64,000 bases of DNA from Spisula solida. Its lineage: Eukaryota > Mollusca > Bivalvia > Venerida > Mactridae. The notes under the pieces were generated by a model. That model saw nothing but the letters and a program-made list of their open reading frames with translations, did not search any database and had not been told where the DNA came from. Shown in pieces: positions 39,050 through 51,060 of the stretch. Location: the NCBI GenBank assembly GCA_947247005.1, contig OX365944.1, positions 18,327,501 to 18,391,500 on the forward strand, written 5' to 3'. The first letter of the stretch is position 1; the number at the start of each line of letters is the position of its first letter. A program made the position numbers and the translations under genes.

Positions 39050-40775
39050 ACATGGATAGGTATGGAACGCCATATCTGTCTTTTGTTGACGCATGTCATG
39101 TTGACTTGTCGGTACGACATGTGAACTTCTTAGTACAATGTGTTAATATGTCAAACCACATTGGTGACTTGTCAAACTATCATCTGAATATGTCAACTTG
39201 CCCTGTTATATTGTTAAAACAACGTCTTAAATTATTAAAAGAATACAATAATATCTCAAGCCATCGTGTTATACTGTTAAACCACTTCGATAAATTGTCA
39301 AATCATCATTTGTATATGTCTACGTTACATGTTAAATTGTTGAAACATCGCTTGATAATGTTAGAAGAACGTGTTAACTTCTCAAAGCTTCGTATTATCA
39401 TGTTAGACTTTAACTACAATGATGAATTGTTAAACTACCATTTGAATATGTTTATATGCGTTGTTGAATTGTTACAATGTCGAATGAGCATGCGAACCTC
39501 TCAACACATCGTGTTATACTGTTAAACGGCAGTGGTAAATGGTTTAAATATCATTTGAATATGTCTATACGACATGTTAAATTGTTACAACAACGTCTTA
39601 AATTGTCGGTAGGGCATGTGAACTTCTTAGTGCAACATTATTGTATGTCAAGTCACACTGTTAAACTGTCCAAATATCATGTGAACATGTCTATATGCCA
39701 TGTTAAATTGTTAAAATAGCTTCTTATCATGTCCAAAAACCATTTGAACTTCTCAACATAACGAGTTATACTGTCATACAACAGTGGTAAATTGTTAAAA
39801 TATCATTTGAAGATGTCTATATGACATGTTAAATTGTTAAAATAGCTTCTTATTATGTCCAATAACCATGTGAACTTCTTAATAGAACGTGTTATATTGT
39901 CATACAACAGTGGTAAATTGTTAAAATATCATTTGAAGATGTCTATATGACATGTTAAATTGTTAAAATAGCTTCTTATTATGTCCAATAACCATGTGAA
40001 CTTCTTAATAGAACGTGTTATATTGTTAAACAACAGTGGTAAATTGTTAAAATATCATTTGCAGATGTCTATACGACATGTTATAGTGTTAAAACGACAT
40101 TTTAACTCGTCGACGAGGCATGTTATCTTCTTAATAGACAGTGTTGTTGTTGTTCAAATTTGTATGACGTCATCAATAACGTAAGTTCCTTCCGCGTGCA
40201 TATTGAACAATTTTAGCCATCTTTGTTCAATATGCACGCGGGAGGAACTTACGTTATTGATGACGTCATGCAAATTTGAACAACAACAACACTGTCTATT
40301 AAGAAGTTCACATGCCTCGTTGACATGTTAAAATATCGTTTTAACACTATAGCATGGCATGTAGACATTTTCAAATGATATTTTAACAATTTACCACTGT
40401 TGTTAAACAATATAACACGTTCTATAAAGAAGTTCACATGGTTATTGGACATAATAAGAAGCTATTTTAACAATTTAACATGTCATATAGACATCTTCAA
40501 ATGACATTTTAACAATTTACCACTGTTGTATGACAGTATAACTCGTTATGTTGAGAAGTTCAAATGGTTTTTTCACAAGATACTTGGACAGTTTAACAGT
40601 GTGACTTGACATATAATAATGTTGCACTGAGAAGTTCACATGCCCTATCGACAACTTAAGACGTTCTTGTAACAATTTAACATGTCGTATAGACATGTTT
40701 AAATGATATTATAACAATTTAACATGACAAGTATCAACAAAAGACAGCTATGGCGTTCCATAGATAGGCGTATGA
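39050..40775. mobile_element. Giant palindromic element with internal 126-bp repeats
   Basis: Centre: arms 40165-40211 and 40222-40269 (cgtaagttccttccgcgtgc side) with an 11-base spacer. Outer ends: ggataggtatggaacgccat (39054) pairs with the segment near 40750-40770. The left arm is longer because a roughly 126-bp unit (gtgaacttcttaatagaacg ... cttcttattatgtcc) is tandemly repeated, with exact 126-bp spacing at 39855 and 39981. Nominal frames (39025-39525, 39477-39719, 39981-40184) follow the repeat. Confidence 0.85.
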
Positions 40776-40788
40776 ATTTGTCTATGTA

Positions 40789-40986
40789 TAAAAATCTAGT
40801 GACGCAGCGGTCGAGTCCACTATAACGGTGTAAAACCAATTATAAAGGCTTATACTGTACAAACACTATAATTTCAATGCTAAACTAACATACTAAACTT
40901 CGCTCTACCTGTTTAGACAATGGTTGAGATTTTTTGCGTACACATAAACTGCAACGTCACTGTCACAATATCCTAACTGGACTATA
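40789..40986 (-). mobile_element. MITE family B, copy 3 (one end missing)
   Basis: Right end CTAACTGGACTATA intact; the other end starts at taaaaatctagtgacgcagc, lacking about 15 terminal bases, and begins just after the palindromic element. Confidence 0.8.
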
Positions 40987-41070
40987 GGTGATGACGATAT
41001 GGCGGCACCTTATCTTTGTAACCGATGTCTTGTTGATATAACGTTGTAAATAATATAAATGGCATAAAGA

Positions 41071-41327
41071 TAATAGAAAATCGGACAGGAAAGGCAGCAC
41101 TCAACTTAAACAGCCGAGCACAGAAAACATAAACAGCTTTTTATAGTTGAAACTAGGACTTTCGACTTTTTTACAGCTCAACTTAGACTTTCAGCGGCTA
41201 AGTTCATTTTCTCGCTCAGTTGTGTGCTTGGCATTATGACGTTTAATTGTGGTATCTGAGGTTTTAGGTGCTCGAGTGTTTAAGTTGAGTGCTGCCTTCC
41301 CTGTCTGATTTTATATTATCTGTTTGC
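41071..41327. mobile_element. TIR element, about 257 bp
   Basis: ataatagaaaatcggacagg, aaaggcagcactcaactt at left and the complement at 41278-41327. Related to the fragment at 8550-8620. Confidence 0.75.
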
Positions 41328-42735
41328 TATATAGTCCATTCAGACTTTTTCATAATCGCGTTTGGCAGTACATGTAACATTTACCAGTCATACAAGTCAA
41401 AGTTAGATCTCTGAAGTAGCTTGCTAAACTATCCGTATTATTTTATGAAGATACAATGTGGATTTTGGTATGTATTGTCCTTCGTCCAATGTTATGGGCT
41501 ACTTTGCCAGTTGATGCACATAAAGACTTTTGTTGAGGCAGGATCCTCACCTTGCCTGTGACCCAACTACTTTAAAAGGGCCTGATAAAGAGCTGTTATA
41601 ACAACCAGCACCTCCCGATAGGAAAATATAAAATGGGTCAATCTGAGTTTTTACAACATGAAGGACATGATAAAAGAACTTCTTCTATTCTTTGTTCAAA
41701 GAGCTAACATTGTGTAAGTATGGCTCATTGTTAATTTCTGTTTATTCCCAAATCGTCACCAGGATCACATACTTCATTCAAGTGTATTCCCATTCGGAAC
41801 ACCTCGTACAATTCTTACTGTAGAATCATATGGCGACGTCAGGAAGCGATAAATGCCGAACGGACCGTTCCGATCGGTATTCCAGGACAAGGATAAAACC
41901 AAGCTAGTTCATTTGAATGTGATGGTCCATGGTCTATGTCAACTAAATCTTCATGTTCTCCTTCCTGATTAATAACAATACCCTGCATGAGAATTGCTCC
42001 ATAATGACAAGGTAGCATCATACCGATTCGTGTAAGCTAGAAGTATTGTCCAGAGAACAAGAACATGCATGAACAGTTTGTACAGAAGATTATTGCACGC
42101 TTTAAAAAATGCTGATTATCTTCCGAACTAGACCTACATACATGTATGATCACACAAATCATTGAAATCGCACCACGTGATACGCATTCAATAAGAGTAG
42201 ATCTATCCGTATGTTGCAGAAGACAAGGCTAGTGTATCATCCATAACTAGTTAGCAGTATTTTAACAAAATACTAACGTGGATCTTTGCCCAATTTCACC
42301 AAGGATATTTTGATTCCGAGAGTCCCGGATCCTTTTTGGGATCCGTCGAGGGACCTTTGAGAAAATAGTCGGGATCCAGCCTGCACCATCGGGCACCGTC
42401 ATTTATACCTGCGGGTATATCTGGCGTGTTCGTCCCAGTCCGCTGAGAGTTGTGTATCGAAAAGAAGGTGTTAAACCACAGGTATCATTAAAACATATAT
42501 AAATTGTAAAACTAGATTAAATCTTTTACATGTCGATGCATATAAATTTCAGTTAAAAAAGTCAAAATCAAAGATACAGATGCCTGTGTTTTAAACATGT
42601 TTAAAACAGTAGTTGGTCAATAACCGTCGGTAGCAATCGTCCTGGTAGTCCGATAGATTCCTCGAAGGCCCTCTTGTATCGTCCACCTTCTAGGGCTTTC
42701 GTATAACAGTTGCTCTATACCTTGTTTTGTCAAGG
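41328..42735. other. No gene assigned; one minus frame with protein-like composition
   Basis: The minus-strand frame 41839-42021 (60 codons; contains EHEDLVDIDHGPSHSNELAW) is rich in charged residues, unlike the surrounding AT-driven frames, but no family, splice context or paralog is apparent. 42322-42350 holds a small ggatcc palindrome. Confidence 0.3.
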
Positions 42736-42739
42736 GCGG

Positions 42740-43280
42740 TTCAATGCCAGTATTCCATGTGCACGCGTCCGTCAAAGTATCGATCGTTTGTAGAACGCGT
42801 AATAATCCTGTGCAATGATTGTTTTAATTTAACACAATGGGTATTTTGATTTTTCAATGTCGGTATGAAACATTGCGACACTCTACGTCGTTTCGGTGGT
42901 GTAGTGAGTTTTGATTTTGGTGGTCGAATCCGAAGTGTGTTCAACGCCAATGGGCGTCCTAAATCTTCCTACGATTTGTACAGTCCCATTAGATGGACAA
43001 AAAACAATTACAGAAGCAAGTCATATTGGAGTGACGTCCGTATACTGTGTCCGCTTCCGTTAAAAATCTCTCACCGAGCGATATTGTGCGGCACGCGGAT
43101 TCATGCAATAGACCCAATAGCTTTCAACCAGTTTGTTTCTTGACGAACGCGTACACGCGAATGCGGAACACGGACTCGGAGACATGGAATGCCTGCTTTA
43201 TTGGAATGGCGTCTATATACTACGTCCGCTTGTGTAAATCGCGGACATATACGCGGACTGTGAAAACTTGTCCTTGAAAA
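42740..43280. repeat. CG-rich island of GTCCGC / GCGGAC motifs
   Basis: Dense gtccg, cggac, gcgta and acgcg in both orientations between AT-rich flanks. Frames at 42865-43143 and 43047-43277 are by-products. Confidence 0.5.
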
Positions 43281-43607
43281 CTATTTTAACGAGTGATGAA
43301 CACATGATTGTGGTTTTCGATCATATACTTGTATTAATATGTGCTTGGTTAGAATAGTATACGAAAAGTCCCGTTTTTCCGCCCCGTCCCTCGTTCATAA
43401 GTATGTCTTGTTACGGCATTCAGTATTCGATAATTGAAGTCATGATTTATTTGAAGTATTCAATCATACATAATTGCAATCATCATATGTGCATACTTAA
43501 GCTTTATTGATTTCTTTGAGGTCATGATGTCCATAAGCTTATAAATATGCATGTTGATCTATTTGGTGTTTTGAATGTTAATTCTCATTTTAGGTTTTTT
43601 TTACAAA

Positions 43608-43673
43608 GCTATATAAACAAAGGTATCGCCACAGTCTTCGTTCATATTAAGATTCAACAGCTAGTGTACAGTT
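43608..43673 (+). promoter_or_regulatory. Core promoter and 5' UTR of gene 2
   Basis: A TATA box (gctatataaacaa, 43608-43620) lies 65 bp before the ATG. The leader ends gtacagttATGCAT, almost the same as the ctacacagttATGCAT of gene 1. Start of transcription is likely near 43640. Confidence 0.55.
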
Positions 43674-45705
43674 ATGCATTGCCGGATACTTGCGGTCATC
43701 TTGGTGGTCGTTGTGCTGATTGCGTGTGCGACATGTACCCCTGTTAATCCAGACGAGGATTATAATGCCTATAGTTCGGCTCATGAAGGCGCGAAGAATT
43801 ACAATGGTGAATTTATACGACTATATTCAGCGGAGGGACTCGTAAGTTTTTATTTTCTTATCACCAGTATAGATGTACAACGACCTTCGATATATGACCC
43901 TAGGACGAGTTCATTTGCTAAGGTTGAAACGATAATTGTCTGATAGATTACGGATATATAATAAAAATTCACGTTAACTTTCAAGTTGGCAGAGTGGTCT
44001 AGTGGTTTATATGATCTATATTCCTAACATTCGCATACTTTTTATATGGGCTGTGGGTTCGAGTCCGATGCTAAACTCTTTTTCAATAATTGTATTATCA
44101 TAATACAATAGTTTTTATATATTTTATTACTTAATGAATAATAAAATTATGTTTTAGGTTTAATACAAATTTGCTAAAATTGTTTATTTTATTTTATGAT
44201 TTTAGTCCGCCCTGGATATTGTATTTATTGCTCAGATGACAATCGGGTTGAATTACAAACTATTTTCATCATTGGTTTCGCTGGAATCACCTCTCTAAGA
44301 ACATTCTGTAGAAACGTCAAAATTAATAAGCGTTTACTCAGGTAATATAAGGATCACAGTTTGGGTGACCGTTGACCGATATTTCTGTTCAACAGACTTG
44401 ACGTGTGAATGTTTTCAAGGATTAAAATACAAAGGAAATAGATATATTGTAGAAGTATATTATAAAATAGACATGCACGTGCATGTTTTATTTAGCAAAA
44501 TAATAAAAACATATTCAAATGGGTGGGATTCGAACCCAAGCAAAAAATATCCATTTTTTGATCCATAAGCAGTAGCTTAGGCTACTGCGTCATGGAGGAC
44601 GACGTAAGCTATAATTTCAAATAATTCTTTCCTGGAGAACGGCTCATGTATAATTACATGTATCTAATGGCTATTATGTTTTTGTCTACAGGGTGGATAC
44701 GACTATGAATACAGACATCACTACACATATAGAGTAACATTCTTGGTTAGATTCTTCCACTATCCTCACGTACGTATACATTAATTTTATCTCACGTACA
44801 ATTAAATATTGTTAGGGTGTCACTTGAACTTCCACCTGTCTTAAACAGTCCCTATCATCAAATCCCATTTTATCATGTTTATTTTAGATGTACCTTTTTA
44901 ACAGTCGTCTGCTCAAACAGTCAAAGTTGTATTCATTGGCAGGCTGCTCGTAGACAACTCGGGAGCTCGGTGAAACATTTTCACCGAGTCGCCGAGTCCT
45001 CTACGAGTCACGAAAATCCGTACGATGCTCGTACGAATTTCGATATCCGTACGGGCTCCGTACGGACGCCGTGCGAGTTCGCCAAAATCAACTCGTACAG
45101 AGCTCGTAAGGAGCTCGTAGGGCAAATGTGACCGTAGCATTAACATCACAGGTAACTGTATCATTGATACAGAGTAAAAAATATTCTGTAAAATTTATAT
45201 TTATTGCTATACATGTATAAATTTTACAAAACAATTGTTTAACTCTTAAAAAATGAAACAGTTACCTTCTTAACACAGGTTAGAACTTCAAATTGTTTTA
45301 TTTTCGAGATCCGGCGTATACGGTATTGCGTAAAATGATACATTTAAAATAAGTTTTTACTCTTTATCAATGAAACAATTACCTGTGTCTATAACTTATT
45401 TTATTATACTTGTTGTTTTATATACCCAAGTACATTCAATTCTTCAATTCTAAATAAAACTTTTCTATCTATCTCGATTTCATTTGAAACAATCCATGCA
45501 GGTGTCATAATGCAATGCATACTAAAATTAAACATACGATAGATAAGTCGGATAATGTTCTTATTTATTTATCTTTTTATTTATATTCTGTTTTAATAAA
45601 TTAGTTTATCTATTATTTCAGAATACCCAGACATGTGAGGCAGACGTTTATTGGTCGCGTGGTAGACATTACTCGGTGTTAAAACGGGGCTGCTATCCGA
45701 GTTAA
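43674..45705 (+). CDS. Secreted cystatin-like protein, gene 2 (three exons)
   Basis: Exons: 43674-43841, 44692-44769, 45622-45705, giving 109 residues. Donors gtaagt and gtacgt, acceptors ctacag and ttcag; introns are phase 0 (850 and 852 bp). Signal peptide at residues 1-21 (RILAVILVVVVLIACATC) followed by TPV exactly as in gene 1. Residues 35-45 (SSAHEGAKNYN) align with the helix-like segment of gene 1. Exon 2 begins GGYDYEY and runs into an alternating strand TYRVTFLVRF. Exon 3 carries Cys87 and Cys106, 19 apart, flanking VYWSRGRHYSVLKR, which resembles the last hairpin of cystatins. No QxVxG. Possible polyA signals AATAAA lie at 45786 and 45942. The two introns hold tRNA-like sequences and a CG-rich island. 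The mature chain probably has only these two cysteines; Cys21 lies at or next to the cleavage site. Secretion is well supported, biochemical role unknown. Confidence 0.82.
43985..44082 (+). repeat. tRNA-like sequence in intron 1 of gene 2
   Basis: agttggcagagtggtctagt with gtgggttcgagtccg about 60 bases later resembles A and B boxes. The acceptor stem is only partly paired and the anticodon arm is unclear. Probably a SINE head or tRNA pseudogene. Confidence 0.35.
44517..44600 (-). repeat. tRNA-like sequence, minus strand, intron 1 of gene 2
   Basis: On minus, gggttcgaatcccaccc is a good T-arm/B box; the upstream A-box region (catgacgcagtagcctaag) is degenerate. Confidence 0.35.
44935..45130. 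repeat. CG-rich island of CTCGTACG motifs in intron 2 of gene 2
   Basis: gagctcg, ctcgtacga, ccgtacgg and cgagt repeated in both orientations, strongly self-complementary. Confidence 0.55.
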
Positions 45706-46318
45706 AACAACTACCGCATTTACTACAACAATCGATGAATCTGGGGGCAGCATTCATTATAAGCGTAATTTTAATTGGCGCTGAAAATAAAATGAGTATT
45801 ATCTCGAATTTGTTATTAAAAGAAAAAACTTATAATTTCATACGAAGGAACAAGTTTGCCACCGATAATAATAATATTCAATAATAATAATGTATAATTG
45901 TAGATCAATATCATAATATTAAAATTCCTATAATCTTGGATAATAAACACAAAATGTTTTCATGATTATGTGTGTTTTATTTATTTGGATCGAATGTGAC
46001 CGTTTCTGTTTTACGTTAAACATGCGTGAAAGTTTTTCCTGTGTTCCAAGATATTTGCAGCGGGCATGTCATCCAGTTTCTGGTGCAGTTGTTGATTACC
46101 TTAGGTAAACAAGTTTGCACGGGATCATAATGCAAGAGTATGTGAACCAGTCGACGTGTATGACGGACTAGCCGGTCTCACCCTTCCAGCAAACATAAGC
46201 GACAGTATCGCTTTTCCTCCGCATGTTGAGGAGTTGCTGGTTCCTTAAATCATCTTGTACCTGGTCTGGATTCATCGCATTTAACTGTAAATGGTTGGGC
46301 AATGGCAATAAAACCAAT

Positions 46319-46739
46319 ACACATATGGCAGAACATTTATTCGTCTGCGAAAATAGCGATTTTGCACATTGATACCAGATCAGTGGGTAGGATGTTAAGC
46401 GGTCAAGATCACGATTTTAAATTTAAAATATGTATTTTTTGGGTAATTAATGCAATAGAAATGGTGTACATAAATGTTTTATGGCATATATGTTTAGCAA
46501 TAGTCGCGATATACAAACTGATGGGTAAATAGCGTATTCGTCCCAAAGTATTTCGTACCAAATAAAAACATCATTGCACAATTTAGCAATTACAATATTT
46601 TGGCAATGTTACATCATTGAATCATTTGTTTTCATATCATTTAGATACTTTTGAGTCAAAATAAGGAAACTAACCCCCGTACAGAATAGCTAACCCCGGT
46701 ACAGCAAATAACTAGATATCGTACATTAAAAATGTTATT
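46319..46739. other. 3' flank beyond the duplicated segment
   Basis: No gene. Ends in several copies of the words ccgtacag and ctagatac that lead into the next element. Confidence 0.4.
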
Positions 46740-47155
46740 ATGGCTAGATACCGTACAAAAGACAATGTCGTTTTTCTTCAATTTCATGCTTGTTAGTGGG
46801 TGTTTACTAATGAGGGTTTAAACATAGGTGAAGAACATGACAGGTAAAAGTTTAAATCTAAACAGAGTCCTTGGAAGCGCATAATATAGCTGTAATAAAA
46901 GGAAAATGTACGTTTTTCTGCCTTGTCCTTCAACAGTGATACCTTTCGATGCTGTTTGTCAAGAAATAAGGAAAGATCAGAAGAAATGGCCACATTGGCG
47001 CTTTGAAATAAACATTGCGCTGCTTAAATGTGTTCACTTTAAGTTGATCACATAAATATTTACAGAATAATCATGAAAACTTACCGTCGTCCGAAATCGA
47101 ATTCCACTTTTACTTTCGTTTTAGGGGCTATATCCGGTGTACGGTATCTACCCGT
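46740..47155. mobile_element. MITE family D, copy 1
   Basis: Ends ctagataccgtaca and tgtacggtatctaccc are inverted. About 415 bp, highly similar to 49313-49738 in the same orientation. Confidence 0.7.
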
Positions 47156-47159
47156 GTGT

Positions 47160-47850
47160 AAAGGGTGATTGCTTTCGTCAAACAGAAAACTACGTATAAA
47201 TCATACATTGAAATACTAGTATGTAGCTTTCCTTTTTACTGAGATTGACGACTTTACAAATAATTGAACAATTTTTGTGAAACATTAATTTAGTGCCTAC
47301 TAATGTTGTTTAGAAATATTACGGTAAATAAGTCGTCTATAATGTTAGGAACATCGGATGAATTATCTGTACTCAGCAACATTTGTCATGGGTTTGTGTG
47401 TGGTAAGGAAAACGCTATTACGGACAATCTGACAACTAAGGCAGAGAATCCAAGGGCGGGTTTAAGGCAGGGGACGAAGGTGTGCGCCGCGCTTTAATTG
47501 CCTTAGCATAAGAACTTTGTCTTTTGTTCAATGTGAAAAGCTGTAAAACTGCATTTTTCGTGCTAAATAACATCTCACACATGTACATGCTTTTCAAATA
47601 AACAATCCATATTTTTCGAGCTCGCTCAATATTCCTAGGAAGAAGAGAATTATTTCAATATTTACGTCTTTCAACACCAACTCCTGAACCCGCCCCTGAA
47701 ATCTAAAACAAATGATGTGCAGTACTAATATGTCCTGGAGAAAATAGTTACTTGTACACGATTGCGACTCAATTACCTTTCTAAGCAAAGAAATTGTCCA
47801 TTGAACCCTTTATTGAAGAAACTTCTTTCCAATAAGTTTTTGAATTCGTC
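47160..47850. repeat. Duplicated block X, inverted relative to 59985-60648
   Basis: For example, the reverse complement of 47605-47668 matches 60153-60217, and that of 47164-47500 matches 60310-60650. No gene. Confidence 0.85.
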
Positions 47851-48082
47851 AATATTTACTGTTGAAGGTGATTTATTGCGCATTATTTGGTCCACTGATG
47901 TTAATTGAATAACTGCAATTAATATTGTTTTAAATCTATGAAAAATATTTACATTTTATATAAAATTACTTTTCTGTAAAAATTACATGTACATGTATAT
48001 AGAAATGATTATTATTAGAAATGAGTACATGTATTACTAATTTCGTCAATTTATATTATTTATGTTAGTTATAAATGTGAGG

Positions 48083-49082
48083 TGATAAAAAAGAAATGAG
48101 ACAAATGCTATAAAAATATCATATTCGTTTAGGTGCATTTAATGCCGATGTGTGCGTGTAAAATATAATTTTCTTCTATAAGTAGTGATTTATTAATATA
48201 ACGTTAAATATAAGGTGTCGCGCTATGTCGCCGCACATCAAAACGGCGTCAGTTTTCGCCGTATGATATGGAAAAGCATATGACTAATATTGTATTAATT
48301 ATTCCTGCAACATTTGTCAAATTAACTGGACATAACGTCAAAACATTGAATAATCGTGGATTAAAACGGTTTTGATGTGAGTGTGTTTGTTTTAAATATA
48401 TGACGTGAAAACTAATTGTTACGAGTCGAAAACCACGTCATATTTCTGCGAAAAATCACAGCTTGAAAATATACAGTTTTATCACAAACAAGGAGAAAGT
48501 CTGAACAAACATTTAAAATAATGAAACGGGCCTCGAGAGAGAAGTCTGTCGGAAGTATACTTATATATCGTAAGTGCAAAATATTTTGACGGAAAATAAA
48601 CTTAGTATATCAAGTAGAGGTCCGAAATGCATTAGATGAGCGGTCAATTTTGAACGTCACTCGCCAAAACGGACGTCATACACAGAAGTCGCCTTTAGAA
48701 TGATCGAATAATTATTTAACATATTCTTGATGTTTTATTTCAAATACAATGTTTTTATACATACAAACTCTTTCTTGCTAAATACTAAATAAATGGTAAA
48801 TTTATGCAATACGTAAAGAAATATGAGCGATTTATTGAAGCAATGTGGCGTTCGAATAATAAACCGTTAACGTACATGACGTCATTGACGTCAATTGTGT
48901 GCGGCGAGTCACTGTACCCAAGGTTGTAAAACTGCAGATATCTATTCAAGTAATAAATGAATATTTCTGAAACTCAGTAGACAGAGAGACTGTATATTTT
49001 GTTACAGGCATACAAAATTCTTGTTTGTATCAGTATTGATAGTCATGTTACAGCGTTTGTCTCATTTCTTTTTGATCACCCC
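48083..49082. mobile_element. TIR element, about 1 kb
   Basis: Ends ggtgataaaaaagaaatgag, acaaatgct and their complement (agcgtttgtctcatttcttt, ttgatcacc), about 30 bp. No transposase recognised. Present in the 46-52 kb locus but not at 60 kb. Confidence 0.65.
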
Positions 49083-49312
49083 GCGTATATATACAAGAAA
49101 AGAATGCAGTTCGTCCCCAGAACGTATAAATTAAAAATGAAACACAATGAGTAATGTATTTGTGACAAATAATCGATATTAACACAATTTGAATACAAAA
49201 CATACATGTATTCATTCAAAAAAGCAAAAATAATATCATTACTAGATACCGTACACCCCACTAAATCCCGTACAGTGTCTAGATGAAAAAAACTAGATAC
49301 GGTACAGTGAAA

Positions 49313-49738
49313 GGCTAGATACCGTACACAAGACAATGTTGTTTTTCTTCAATTGCATGATTGTTAATTGGTGTTTACTAATGAGGGTTTAAACCTAGGC
49401 GAAGAACACGACAGGTTAAAGTTTAAATCTAAACAGTGTGCTGGGAAACGCATAATTTAGCTGTAATAAAAGGAAAATGTACGTTTTTTAGCATTGTCCT
49501 TCAACAGTGATACCTTTCGATGCTGCTTGTCAAAAAATAAGGAACGATCAGAGAAAATGGCCACATTGGGGCTTTAAAATAAACATTCCGCTGCTTAAAT
49601 TTGTTCACTTCAAGTGGATCTCATAAATATTTACAGAATAATCATTGAAAACTTACCGTCGTCCGAAATCGATTTCCACTTTTACTTTCGTTTTCTCGCG
49701 AAGAAGGGGGCTATATCCGGTGTATGGTGTCTACCCGT
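49313..49738. mobile_element. MITE family D, copy 2
   Basis: ctagataccgtacacaagac at left, ggtgtatggtgtctaccc at right. Extra terminus-like words ctagataccgtacacc begin at 49243, so the element may start near 49240. Confidence 0.7.
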
Positions 49739-50520
49739 GTTACATGCCAAAATATCAATTGAGAGGGTGCCACGTTTCACCAAGTAGTTCCGTAACTCAC
49801 TTTTAAATTTCAGACTCGATGATAAATACAAACTGGAATTCCGATATTTATGGGTTTTTTTAATTTTGTAGTTGAGTTCATTCACGAATATATTATCCAA
49901 GAATACAAGTATTTTACAGTGACAAAATGGACACATTAGTTTCGCTGATGTATTGAAAGCAAGATGATTTGTGTTGGTGGCGCCACTGAATGATAAATGC
50001 CCGTATGGAAGGAACAATTTCTGGCGCCATTTGTAAATATCATATCGGTCCCGCGCGACTGGTACAGCTTAGAAATAAACACAGAATTATAACAAACAAC
50101 ATTGGAGACACAGACAAAATCAGGAAACAATACATTCTGTAACAAACCCCTCATGGAAACGTTACGATTTCAATGTCCAATTATTACTTATTACAGGATT
50201 AGTTGCATGGCAATAAAGGGATATATTCGATTGCTATATTTATGGAAAATCCACCAGACTGTGACAAACACTCGTCTCTGAATCAAGTCCTCCAACCCAA
50301 CCATTATATTGTCAATTACTGTTAATTTGGAAGTTCCATGAGCCGTACATGTTTAGGGTAAACACTCCCATTTTTGTTGACTGGAGGCCACAAAGATTTG
50401 TTTCAGTTTACACATACAAATTACCGCTTATTCAAGTTGGCTGATCACTAATGGTGTTTTTTACAACATGCTGTTTGGCGCTTGGAATTCTGGTTGGTTG
50501 CCAACGGATGTGGGACTCTT

Positions 50521-50630
50521 CTAGCACGAAGCGTCTTTAATTTCACGATCATTTCGAATAAGACACACAGTCCTTCCTGAAATGCCTAGCGTATGAGCTA
50601 TTTCAGACATGATGTATTGATTCAACCACC
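50521..50630 (-). pseudogene. Helix-turn-helix remnant of a transposase (copy 1)
   Basis: Minus strand reads NQYIMSEIAHTLGISGRTVC then LIRNDREIKDASC and a stop. The pattern xIAxTLGISxRTVxxIR is a typical transposase HTH. No catalytic domain found. Confidence 0.4.
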
Positions 50631-50888
50631 TACTTCAATGTTTGTCTTTGTTAGTGCCAAAGTACATAAATGGTGAAAAGGGCTAGTACAAATTATAATT
50701 ATTAGTGTATTTGTGTACTTTAATAGGAAGTGCAAGAGATGCATGCCCCCATTCATTCAGGAGCAAGGTCATTGTGACGTTGACCTGTTTACCTACCTCA
50801 TTGTGGTCTTCTGTTGGTCATTACCAACCCACGTGTACATGTGAATGAAGTCCTGAATGAGGTTTCCACATCAGAATGTTACCAGTAC

Positions 50889-51060
50889 CACACCGTAAAA
50901 CCCGTTGGGTGTAAGGCAATTCTGTTTGTGGAAAGAAGAGCCATATGCGTTTTGCGCTACATGTAAAATAACAAACACCATTCTCAAGTAGCGCAAAACG
51001 CGTGTGGCTCTGCCTTCAACAAACAGAACTGCCTTACACACAACGGGCTTTACGGTGTGA
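50889..51060. mobile_element. Foldback MITE with about 72-bp arms, copy 1
   Basis: cacaccgtaaaacccgttgg ... gcgttttgcgctac pairs with gtagcgcaaaacgcg ... cgggctttacggtgtg. The loop is about 27 bases. Copied at 61801-61970. Confidence 0.85.

Noticed and set aside
39025..39525. 166-codon frame
   Set aside because: Lies within the arm of the palindromic element and follows its 126-bp repeats; shifts frame at about 39480.
41839..42021. Possible exon on minus
   Set aside because: Composition looks protein-like but no family, paralog or splice structure could be supported.
46740..49738. LTR retrotransposon with 420-bp direct repeats
   Set aside because: Each direct repeat has its own inverted ends and no gag-pol lies between; better read as two MITE D copies.
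49682..50154. Minus frames conserved at 60589-61061
   Set aside because: Conservation is due to recent duplication; most base differences change the amino acid, so no purifying selection is visible.
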